Shown here: one piece after another, positions 1 to 8,487 of the stretch | How the letters are laid out: the number at the start of each line of letters is the position of its first letter | Position numbering within the stretch: position 1 is the first letter of the stretch | DNA from: an uncultured Bacilli bacterium | Lineage (GTDB): Bacteria > Bacillota_I > Bacilli_A > RF39 > UBA660 | DNA: 34,333 bases | Assembly: GCA_947628785.1 (NCBI GenBank) | Contig: CANRBE010000005.1 | Span: 1-34,333, forward strand | Reading direction: 5' to 3' | Notes under the pieces: model-generated | Database searches by the model: none | The model's input: the letters and a program-made list of their open reading frames with translations, nothing else | What the model was told of the DNA's origin: nothing | Position numbers and translations under genes: made by a program

Positions 1-135
1 TCTTTACACATATTCTTCCTACCTTTCTAGTTATTATATTATCATAAATTATTATCCTTAACAAGCAAAAAATAAAACATATCATTTTGAAATAATAAAT
101 AATAGCACTTTTAAAACCCTTTTAAATTAAAATAC

Positions 136-161
136 AAAAAAGAAGGAATTATTTTTCCTTC
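136..161 (-). terminator. Rho-independent terminator after the rhodanese gene
   Basis: On minus: GAAGGAA-AAATAA-TTCCTTC followed by TTTTTT; overlaps the stop codon of the 149-427 ORF. Confidence 0.75.
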
Positions 162-427
162 CAATTTTCATATCCACCAATTAAATTCCATACTTGATAT
201 CCTTGATTTCTTAAAATATTACATACTTTAAAACTAAGGTGTCCTTTGTCACAATATACTAAATACTTTTTATTTTTGTCTAAAACTGTATAGGGAGTTG
301 AAATAATTTTTTGCAGTGGTACCCATATAGCTTTATCAATATGTTCTTCTTGATAGGAATCATATTCTCTTATATCAATTATTTCCATTGAATAATCTAT
401 CTGTTTTTTATCAATTTCAAATTGCAT
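149..427 (-). CDS. Rhodanese-like domain protein, single domain
   Basis: 92 aa; IIDIREYDSYQEEHI, active-site loop YCDKGHLS and IGGYENW match the rhodanese pattern. Confidence 0.85.
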   Translation of the reverse strand: MQFEIDKKQIDYSMEIIDIREYDSYQEEHIDKAIWVPLQKIISTPYTVLDKNKKYLVYCDKGHLSFKVCNILRNQGYQVWNLIGGYENWKEK

Positions 428-454
428 AAAACCACCCTACTTTAATATATGCAT

Positions 455-483
455 AAAAAAAGAAGCTTGTAGTTAAAGCTCCT
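455..483 (-). terminator. Rho-independent terminator after the VirD4-like gene
   Basis: On minus: AGGAGCTT-TAACTAC-AAGCTTCT (one G.T pair) followed by TTTTTT, directly at the stop codon of the 482-2560 ORF. Confidence 0.65.
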
Positions 484-2560
484 ATTCATCTTCATCACAA
501 AAGAAATCATCAAAAAATTGGTCATCAGTTATTTCCTTCTCATCAAATACCTGACTTGGTAAAATTCTAGGTAACTTGTCATTAATTGATATCTCTTCTG
601 TTTTAACTTCCATTTTGTTCTTTTCCTCTTGTTCCTTTCTTTCTTCCTCTTCCAACTCAGCTATTTTAGCATCTATCCTTTTAACCAATTCATCAACATC
701 AAAACCTTGAGGAACATTCGGTTTTTTATCATTATGTTCAAAAGGATTTTTAGGGCTTAAACCAGGAAAAGGCATACTTGGTAAACCAAATGGTGAACTA
801 CCTTTTTCACCTAATAAACTGTTTATTTTCTCTTCCCTTATCTTATCAACAACAGCTTTCAAATCAAAAACTGGTACCTCTTGTTTTTTTCTTCTTGGAA
901 AATCAGCTTTCCCATAATCTTTACCCCAAGCATTATTTTGTAACATCTCAAAATTTGGAGTCAATTTAGTTTTAAAAGGAAAACACCTATCCCTAATTAA
1001 AATAGTCGTCCACTGAGGTATCCTTTGTAAATCACTAACTGTAACTAAAGGGGTACTAGCAGTTTTATCCTTGTCCTTAGATTTTTTCTCACCACATAAC
1101 TTACTAATTTCCTCTAAAGCAGCTAATTCACTACTGATTAAATAAATCAAATTACCACAGTTACCCTTGATAGTGTCACCATCTTCTTTACCATACACAG
1201 ATGATAATTGAGCAAAGTTTTGAATAATAAAATTAAACCTTATCTTTCTACTTCTGGCAGCTGTTACCATAGTTGTAACATCTTTTAAAGGTGGCATATT
1301 CGCAAACTCATCAAGAATAAAATTAGTACGATATGGAAGTTTACCACCATTTTCTTGAGCAACCCCAATTAAAGTTTCATAACATTGTTTTATAAAAATA
1401 GTAACCAATGAATGATAGGTTGTTTTTTCATCTTGGATAACTAAGAAAACAGCTGTTTTCTTTCTACCAATATCTTTCATATCAAAATCACTATGAGATA
1501 ACATTTCAGATAAATTTTCTCTTGATGAAAATAACTTTATTTTTTGTTTAAATACTGATAAAATACTACCTTTAGTTTCTTGAGGAGCTGTTAAAGTTGA
1601 AGCTACATTGATATAAGCTGGTGAACCAACATCTTTAGTACTAAAATACTCCTTCATATAAATAGTATTAGTTCCTTTTATTTTCTCTTCACCAACTGTT
1701 GTCATAACATTAATACTATTTAAATTAATTTCTTCTTCTTTAGCATCATCAAAAAGAGCTAAAGATAAACCCGCAAAATAATCAGCTGAAGTATTTTCCC
1801 AAAAAGGGTCATTTGATTTATTTTCTGCATCATATAAAATATTCTTAGCTAAATCATCTAATAACTCATTAGCTTTATCTTTATCTCCTTCTTTATAAAG
1901 AGAATAAGGTAAAGTCAAAGGGTTCCAACAATTTCCCTTTTGAGGGTCCCTAAAATTCAACAAAACAATATTGTATCCTCTTTCCCTTAATTCATTGGCA
2001 TTGTTTTGATATATTTCACCTTTAGGGTCAGTAATAATCATAGATTCACCATGTTTAGCTAATATCTTAACCATTGGTTGAACCAACATCTCTGTTTTAC
2101 CACTACCAGTTGAACCAATAATCAAATTATGATACTCACCATTATCAACCCATATTTCACTACCATTATTTATAAGAGGAATACCAGCTACATCACTTGT
2201 TTCCATACTTGGATTGACAACACTAAGTTGTTCTTCCTTTTTGATTTCTTTTTCATTAGCCCATCTAGAATAACCATCTTCTTCTTTTTTACCTATTTCA
2301 AATCCAATTCCCTTTTCTCTAGTAAAAAAATGGTCAGAAACACTTAAAAAAGAAGCAATAGCCGCCGCTAAAAAGAAAAATATAGTCGCTGGTAAATAAT
2401 CTAAAGTAAAAGCTTTAATTGGTATTAAAGTAAAATTAACATCTTCATTTAGAAAAGCCATGATATTTACGACTGCAAGAGCAATAAGATAAAAAAGAGC
2501 AATCATAAAGACCACAAAAATTGTTACATCTTTTTTTTCAGCTTTAAATTTTAATTTCAT
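482..2560 (-). CDS. VirD4/TraG-family type IV coupling ATPase
   Basis: N-terminal TM segments; Walker A GSTGSGKTE; ITDPKGEIY; Walker B-like NFILDEFANMPPL; long acidic C-terminal tail. Confidence 0.93.
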   Translation of the reverse strand: MKLKFKAEKKDVTIFVVFMIALFYLIALAVVNIMAFLNEDVNFTLIPIKAFTLDYLPATIFFFLAAAIASFLSVSDHFFTREKGIGFEIGKKEEDGYSRWANEKEIKKEEQLSVVNPSMETSDVAGIPLINNGSEIWVDNGEYHNLIIGSTGSGKTEMLVQPMVKILAKHGESMIITDPKGEIYQNNANELRERGYNIVLLNFRDPQKGNCWNPLTLPYSLYKEGDKDKANELLDDLAKNILYDAENKSNDPFWENTSADYFAGLSLALFDDAKEEEINLNSINVMTTVGEEKIKGTNTIYMKEYFSTKDVGSPAYINVASTLTAPQETKGSILSVFKQKIKLFSSRENLSEMLSHSDFDMKDIGRKKTAVFLVIQDEKTTYHSLVTIFIKQCYETLIGVAQENGGKLPYRTNFILDEFANMPPLKDVTTMVTAARSRKIRFNFIIQNFAQLSSVYGKEDGDTIKGNCGNLIYLISSELAALEEISKLCGEKKSKDKDKTASTPLVTVSDLQRIPQWTTILIRDRCFPFKTKLTPNFEMLQNNAWGKDYGKADFPRRKKQEVPVFDLKAVVDKIREEKINSLLGEKGSSPFGLPSMPFPGLSPKNPFEHNDKKPNVPQGFDVDELVKRIDAKIAELEEEERKEQEEKNKMEVKTEEISINDKLPRILPSQVFDEKEITDDQFFDDFFCDEDE

Positions 2561-2615
2561 AAGTGGCCTCCTTCAGAAATATAATAGCACAACCTATTGG
2601 TTTTTTCAATTTTTT

Positions 2616-3053
2616 TTAAATATTTATTCTTACTTTGTACTCCATTACAGAACTAGGAATAAATATATAAGTTGTATTATCACTAGCTAGACAATGATAA
2701 CTTTTAACCCCCCCAGTAGTAGAAGTAGCAAAATTATTAAGAGTCAAATTAATTAATTTATCTTGATTTTGCTTTACATACTCCTTAAAATCTTCTTTAT
2801 CTTTTAAATCCATATTTTCCTTAGTTGTATTATCTAATAAACTATAAGCTTTAACAGGGTCTGATAACATCATATCAATAAATTGATTAAAATATATTGA
2901 AGACATAGTTCTATCGGTTATATCTTTACTTATATATTCATTTACTCCCGCTACTAAAGTAGGAGGTGTGGCTTCTTGATTATCATGTTTTAATACTACT
3001 AGTACCAAAAGTATTATTATAATAATAACCATAACAATAGTTTTTTTGTCCAT
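2616..3053 (-). CDS. Single-pass membrane protein, possibly VirB8/TcpC-like T4SS subunit
   Basis: N-terminal TM then about 115 aa extracytoplasmic domain; adjacent to a similarly built protein; position in T4SS operon. Confidence 0.45.
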   Translation of the reverse strand: MDKKTIVMVIIIIILLVLVVLKHDNQEATPPTLVAGVNEYISKDITDRTMSSIYFNQFIDMMLSDPVKAYSLLDNTTKENMDLKDKEDFKEYVKQNQDKLINLTLNNFATSTTGGVKSYHCLASDNTTYIFIPSSVMEYKVRINI

Positions 3054-3063
3054 TTCATACCTC

Positions 3064-3528
3064 CTATATTTTTCCAGTATAAGGATTTATTGTAAAAGTA
3101 GAATTTTGATGATACAAAGTTATTTCATATTTTTCTTCACCGACATTTTCAGTTACATCCATTAACTCTTTTTGTTTGATACCTTTTATATAATATTTAT
3201 CTACATTTTCTGATACTTTTATTTTATAAGCTTTAGATGGAGAAAATACATATTGTATGTTATCACCATCTAATTTACTTATTATATTTGATTTATTGAT
3301 ATTATTCTTTTCAATATATTTTTTATCTAAAATAGTCATTAATGCATCAGTATTAGCGGTCGCTAAATAAGAATAATATTGACCAACACAACTACTAGCA
3401 GTATAAAACTCATTAGGATTTGTTACTACTTCTTTAACTCCTGCTTGAGGTTTAAAACCTAAAATCAATATTAAAGTTAAAGCTATTATAACAATTACTA
3501 AACTAATTTTAACTTCAATTCTATCCAT
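3064..3528 (-). CDS. Single-pass membrane protein, possibly VirB8/TcpC-like T4SS subunit
   Basis: N-terminal TM then FYTASSCVGQYYSYLATANTDALMTILDKKYI, resembling an NTF2-like helix region; operon context. Confidence 0.45.
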   Translation of the reverse strand: MDRIEVKISLVIVIIALTLILILGFKPQAGVKEVVTNPNEFYTASSCVGQYYSYLATANTDALMTILDKKYIEKNNINKSNIISKLDGDNIQYVFSPSKAYKIKVSENVDKYYIKGIKQKELMDVTENVGEEKYEITLYHQNSTFTINPYTGKI

Positions 3529-3536
3529 ATTATCAC

Positions 3537-5660
3537 CTATAATCCAAATATATCAAATCTAATTTTTTTCTTACCTTTTAACTGCCAAGCCGTATAATCA
3601 TTTTGTTCACAAACTGTTGTTTTAGAATTAGCAGGACAAGATGAATAATTGGTACAAGTAGGATGATTACTACAATAATTTTTATCGTACATATTTCCAT
3701 TTAAATAATAACATCCACCTAAAGAAGAATCACCAGGATTGTACCGATAATCTCCAATCCAAGAATATACCGATTGCATTCCTTCTAATGTACCAGCATG
3801 ACCATAACCTGCACAATCACAATTGGCACTAGACCGTTCATTATATCTTTCCTCTATCGCTTGGGCTTTACTTCCCCCTTTTAAGTATTCCTGTATTGTT
3901 TTCGCATATCCTGCTACTGCCTCAGACATAGATGAATATGAAGGACCAGATGAACAATCTGAACCATTTGGCATTCCAATTCCCCAGAAATTATAATTTC
4001 CACAACTATTTTTCCAAGAATTTTCAGTACCAGCAGTTACAACAACTAATTCTGGATTAACATTATTCTTTTTAGAAGAATCGTAGATAGTATTAGCGTT
4101 TTTAGCAAAATAATTACAGAAATCTTGATTACCAGATGACTTACAATAAGAATTTAATTTAGCTCTAAATTCTTTTTTAGTTAAACTTGTTGTAGTCAAA
4201 GACCAGTTACTACTAGATGCTGAAGCTTTTGGTCTTGGATTTTTAGGGTCGACATAAGTTAAAGGATCAACCGCATTTGAAGAATCTTGTGAACCTACCC
4301 TTATTTCAAAATGCAAGTGAGTTCCTGTTGAACTACCACTATTACCCATTTTAGCTATTAATTGACCTTGTTTTACTTTATCACCTTTTCTAACTTTAAT
4401 AGAATTGGTTGATAAATGTCCATAGTAAGTATAAACACCATTACTGTGTTCAATAACTATATAGTTTCCAAAACCACCACCATCAGGATTACCATAATAT
4501 CCATTATTACTAAATTTAGTTTGTGCATCAGATTCTGGATAAACTACTGTCCCATCTAAAGCAGCAATAACATTTACCTCACCTGGTCCATGACCACCAT
4601 TACTTATATCAATCCCTCTATGAGCTCTAGTTGTTCCTTGAATAGTTCTTGATGCAGTAAATGGTGATGATATTCCAGTTGTTTCTGGGTCACCACTAGC
4701 ATAAGTTACTCCATCTTCTTTAGTAGTTTCTTTACTACCAACTGGCCACCACATTGATGTATTAACACCACAAGAATCATTACTACTACTTTCACCTTCA
4801 CCACTACTATTACCACAATAACTAGGATTACCATACATCTGAATAGTATCATCGAAAATATCTTGAATTATACTAACTGCTTTCTTTTCGATATCTTTTG
4901 ATGAATGTAAGTTTTTAAATAAAGTATTTTCAAACCTTTTATAAATATATCCGTTTTTAACATCACCATCATAATCACCATCATTGACAGTACATTCACC
5001 ATATTGATATGTATGACCATTACCAGTATCTGTTGAAACCCCTGAAAATCCATTTTTATCTCGGTAATTTTTAACATAATCTTCCCAAGTCGCATTTGTT
5101 TTTATGACAGTTATATCACCATGACCAGTCCCTCCATAAGGGGCATTTAATAAATTTATATGAGCTGTTGCATTATTTTTATCAAGTACTGCAACATCGA
5201 TATGTTTTCCTTTAATTCCCCCACCAATATCAGCTACGATAAAATATTTACCGTTTGCGTATGAACCTTCACCACTAGTAGGACCTTTTACATAAATAAT
5301 TGTCCCACCAGCTAAAACTGCAGGGTCAGCAGCAACCATTCCATCTGCCAATTTATAATTGTTTATATTATAATAAACTTGTCCAGCCCACTGGTCATTA
5401 TCAGCAGAACTACCATCGTAAAAGGTAAGTAAAACATTTGTTATTACCTCTCCTGCTTTAGCTGGAGCTAATTTGTTTTGATATTCACTTTTCTTGATTT
5501 TTAATTGATTAGAAAATAAGAAAAAAAGCAAAAAAACACTTACTATTTTTACTAAATTAAATAGTTTTCTTTCTTTTACTTGATATAATAAAATTATAAA
5601 TGTTACTAATAAAACAATATTTTTTAGTAAAAATATATAAATGTTTATCAAGCTTTTCAC
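3537..5660 (-). CDS. Multidomain peptidoglycan hydrolase: 3D domain + M23 peptidase + glucosaminidase/lysozyme-like domain + Cys-rich tail
   Basis: 3D-like: MVAADPAVLAGGTIIYV...YFIVADIGGGIKGKHIDVAV. M23: HRGIDIS...YGHLSTNSIKVRKGDKVKQGQLIAKMGNSGSSTGTHLHFEIR. Lysozyme-like: NPELVVVTAGTENSWKNSCGNYNFWGIG. Two N-terminal TMs. Confidence 0.88.
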   Translation of the reverse strand: MKSLINIYIFLLKNIVLLVTFIILLYQVKERKLFNLVKIVSVFLLFFLFSNQLKIKKSEYQNKLAPAKAGEVITNVLLTFYDGSSADNDQWAGQVYYNINNYKLADGMVAADPAVLAGGTIIYVKGPTSGEGSYANGKYFIVADIGGGIKGKHIDVAVLDKNNATAHINLLNAPYGGTGHGDITVIKTNATWEDYVKNYRDKNGFSGVSTDTGNGHTYQYGECTVNDGDYDGDVKNGYIYKRFENTLFKNLHSSKDIEKKAVSIIQDIFDDTIQMYGNPSYCGNSSGEGESSSNDSCGVNTSMWWPVGSKETTKEDGVTYASGDPETTGISSPFTASRTIQGTTRAHRGIDISNGGHGPGEVNVIAALDGTVVYPESDAQTKFSNNGYYGNPDGGGFGNYIVIEHSNGVYTYYGHLSTNSIKVRKGDKVKQGQLIAKMGNSGSSTGTHLHFEIRVGSQDSSNAVDPLTYVDPKNPRPKASASSSNWSLTTTSLTKKEFRAKLNSYCKSSGNQDFCNYFAKNANTIYDSSKKNNVNPELVVVTAGTENSWKNSCGNYNFWGIGMPNGSDCSSGPSYSSMSEAVAGYAKTIQEYLKGGSKAQAIEERYNERSSANCDCAGYGHAGTLEGMQSVYSWIGDYRYNPGDSSLGGCYYLNGNMYDKNYCSNHPTCTNYSSCPANSKTTVCEQNDYTAWQLKGKKKIRFDIFGL

Positions 5661-5662
5661 CT

Positions 5663-6361
5663 CTACTTCTCTATCTTAAATAAAAAATCATCTTTTGTAT
5701 AATCGTTACCATATTCAACAGAAGTATAAAATGGTAAGTAGACAACTATTTTATCATTTTTTAAACCAATTGTTAAATTTTCATAAGTAGTATCCATATT
5801 TCTCATTTCTTTAAAACAATTAATACTACATGAATATTCACTAATGAAACCATCTTCTATTTCTTTTTGATACATTTCTTTTACTTGTTTATCTATTTCT
5901 TCACTTATTTGTTCCTTAGTTAAATTATGTCGTTTTAAAATTTTATCAACACTAATTGTTTTACTTGTTCTAGTATCTATAAAATATGAAGTATAGGTAT
6001 CAATATATTTACCATTACTACCACGATCTATATTCCTAGTTAAAGTAACTAAATTTAAAATATCATCATCAACTTCATATTCATAATAGTATTCACTAAC
6101 ATAATATTTTCTATTATTTTCATAAACTCTTTTTAGTTCTTTATTGATATTTTTTACATCATCACCTTTTAAGTTAATAGCAGGAACTGTTATCGTACTT
6201 AAACGATTTTCTTTATTTATAGTTGTATAAACTATATCTTTATTATCATATATTCTTCCAGTTTTAAAAACAAAAAAGCATATAATTCCTAACACTAAAA
6301 AAATCAGAACCATTATGATAAATGGTTTACCAGATTGGTATAATTTATAATTTTTGTCCAT
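5663..6361 (-). CDS. Membrane-anchored DUF3298/RsiV-like extracytoplasmic protein
   Basis: N-terminal TM; INLKGDDVKNINKELKRVYENNRKYY and an ISVDKILK...EEIDKQVKEMY region resemble DUF4163/DUF3298. Start trimmed to the ATG after AGGTGAT; ORF track starts at 6370. Confidence 0.5.
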   Translation of the reverse strand: MDKNYKLYQSGKPFIIMVLIFLVLGIICFFVFKTGRIYDNKDIVYTTINKENRLSTITVPAINLKGDDVKNINKELKRVYENNRKYYVSEYYYEYEVDDDILNLVTLTRNIDRGSNGKYIDTYTSYFIDTRTSKTISVDKILKRHNLTKEQISEEIDKQVKEMYQKEIEDGFISEYSCSINCFKEMRNMDTTYENLTIGLKNDKIVVYLPFYTSVEYGNDYTKDDFLFKIEK

Positions 6362-6366
6362 AAATA

Positions 6367-7029
6367 TCACCTAGTTCCTTTGATTTTTTTGTAAGTAATT
6401 AATATGGCTCCAACAATTAAAACACCACAAGTTATTATAATCATCGTATTTCTAAAAACATAGTTATCTTTTTTTTCTTTAGATATTTTAATACTGATAT
6501 CTTTAGTTTTAATTTCGTCTTTAGTAATATACCAAATGTATTTATTATCTTCTACTTTATCAGCATTATGTTCTGAAACATAATTGTCTGTTTTTACTTC
6601 GATAGTTGTTTTATCACCATATAAGCAATAAAATGTTCCATTTAAATGAAAAATAAAATTTTTCTTATTGTTTTGAAAAACATAATTTTCAAAACACATA
6701 TTTAAAGCATATGAATCTTTAAATTCTTCTGGAGTATACGTATAATTAAGATTAACATTATAACCCGCATTAGTTTCATCAACTGTTTTATTATACAAAA
6801 TTTTTTGACTGCTTATAAAAGGAGTTACAAAATTATCCATTTTTATAAATGGGGTATAATTATCACTAATAGTTGCGACTGGATTTGATTCTGGTATATC
6901 TTCATTCAAAATTACTGTATTTACATTTTCTATAAATTTATCGTTAGTAATTTCCAATTGATATTTAGATGAACATCCAGTTATTAATAATAATGACAAT
7001 AATAAAAATATTTTTTTTCTTAGTACCAT
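6367..7029 (-). CDS. Lipoprotein with an additional C-terminal TM helix
   Basis: Signal peptide and lipobox LLLITGCSS; C-terminal TM TMIIITCGVLIVGAILITYKK. Start placed at the ATG giving MVLRKKIFLLL; ORF track starts at 7053. Confidence 0.65.
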   Translation of the reverse strand: MVLRKKIFLLLSLLLITGCSSKYQLEITNDKFIENVNTVILNEDIPESNPVATISDNYTPFIKMDNFVTPFISSQKILYNKTVDETNAGYNVNLNYTYTPEEFKDSYALNMCFENYVFQNNKKNFIFHLNGTFYCLYGDKTTIEVKTDNYVSEHNADKVEDNKYIWYITKDEIKTKDISIKISKEKKDNYVFRNTMIIITCGVLIVGAILITYKKIKGTR

Positions 7030-8468
7030 GATCCATACCCCGCAATTTGACAACTGTTTAAAGGATATTCTTTTTCTCGAACAGAATCAGATGAATTTCC
7101 TTCAACTGTATAAACTTTACCACTTTTAGAAAATTTTACAATTCCTATATGTGATTGTTCTAAGAATGGAAAAGGAAAAGTACCTCCCCAAGCTTGTTGC
7201 CAGTCAAAAAAGATAATATCTCCCATTTTAGGTTCATATTTTCCTGAACCATTTTTTCCTTTAAACCTTGAACAATTGTCATTATAATAAAATTTCAAAT
7301 TACGATTATTTTGAAAAAAATTAACCCAATCACTAACAGCAGCACTACTAAATTTAACAACTGATGATAATTTTTTTCCTTCAAAAGTAGTATTAGCAAC
7401 TACCCAAGATACAAAGTCAGCACACCATGGTTCTGACCTTCCTCCAGTAAATTTATTGGGTCTACCTGATATACCTACTTGGGCTAAGGCTGTTTTAACG
7501 AAAGCTTCAGCCATGTTAGTAGCATTACCAATATCTAAATAACCATCAAAACCACTTGCATTTCTATCTCCATATAATAAATAAGCTGCATATTGATTTA
7601 AATCTATTTGGTCACTATTAAACATTTTTTCAGTTAAAGTGTCCATTTCATCAGTTTTTTTTCTAAAAAGGTTTAAAATAACTTGCCACCATTTTAGTTC
7701 TTTATCACTTGAAGTTGAACCTTGAAATAACTCATCATCAGCTCTATAGTAAGCCATTGTTTCATATAAAAGTCCAACATCAATACTTTTTCCTTCTTTT
7801 TCGTTTTCTAATACATGAATAATTAACTTTTTATAAAAAGCATAAGCATCAGAACTTTCACAATCACTTTTGTCACAATAACCATTATTACTTAAATAAG
7901 TAATCAAATCATCACTCAAATTGTACTCAAAAAAATCACTTGGTTTATCTGTATCAATATCAAAGTCAGTAAGGTCTTTATTTAATCTTTTTTTAGCTAT
8001 TCGATAATTATCATTATCATTAGAAATATTTGAGTATTGTTTTACTGTCGACTTTGTATATTCTCTATTTTTTTCACTGTGTGTAATTAATACTGAACCA
8101 GCAAATAATATAACCGTCGTTAAAGCTACAAAAACTACAGATATCATTATAATCATTCTTCTAATAGGAGCTAAGACTATTTCTTCTGCACCTGATATTT
8201 CTCCACTGGCAGGTCCACCAATTAAACTAGAAGCTATTTTTTTTAAACCTATTTTTTGTTGTGAGGCTTTAGATAAAGTCTCACTTTTATTTACATCTTC
8301 ACTTTCACTAACGTTATCATTATCTTTCCATTCTTCTTCATAAGTATTATGGGGTTTATTTATGTTTCTTGCTTGACTAGAGGCCATTCTTTGTTGAATT
8401 TTTTGAACATCATTTTCATTTCTTAGATTTTGATTATAAAATTCATTAGGATTATTATCCTTTTTCAT
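7020..8468 (-). CDS. CHAP-domain cell-wall hydrolase, membrane anchored, T4SS associated
   Basis: TM near residue 110; C-terminal VKTALAQVGISGRPNKFTGGRSEPWCADFVSWV...GDIIFFDW...SHIGIVKF...VYTVEGNSSDSV matches CHAP. Confidence 0.85.
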   Translation of the reverse strand: MKKDNNPNEFYNQNLRNENDVQKIQQRMASSQARNINKPHNTYEEEWKDNDNVSESEDVNKSETLSKASQQKIGLKKIASSLIGGPASGEISGAEEIVLAPIRRMIIMISVVFVALTTVILFAGSVLITHSEKNREYTKSTVKQYSNISNDNDNYRIAKKRLNKDLTDFDIDTDKPSDFFEYNLSDDLITYLSNNGYCDKSDCESSDAYAFYKKLIIHVLENEKEGKSIDVGLLYETMAYYRADDELFQGSTSSDKELKWWQVILNLFRKKTDEMDTLTEKMFNSDQIDLNQYAAYLLYGDRNASGFDGYLDIGNATNMAEAFVKTALAQVGISGRPNKFTGGRSEPWCADFVSWVVANTTFEGKKLSSVVKFSSAAVSDWVNFFQNNRNLKFYYNDNCSRFKGKNGSGKYEPKMGDIIFFDWQQAWGGTFPFPFLEQSHIGIVKFSKSGKVYTVEGNSSDSVREKEYPLNSCQIAGYGSWY

Positions 8469-8487
8469 AGAATGCCTCCTTTACATA

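Noticed and set aside
778-969. Plus-strand ORF of 63 aa opposite the VirD4 gene
   Set aside because: Antisense to a strong CDS, no SD, low-complexity translation.
2129-2347. Plus-strand ORF of 72 aa opposite the VirD4 gene
   Set aside because: Antisense shadow of the conserved Walker A region.
4868-5095. Minus-strand ORF inside the M23 hydrolase gene
   Set aside because: Alternative frame of a well-supported CDS; Met/Ile-rich noise.
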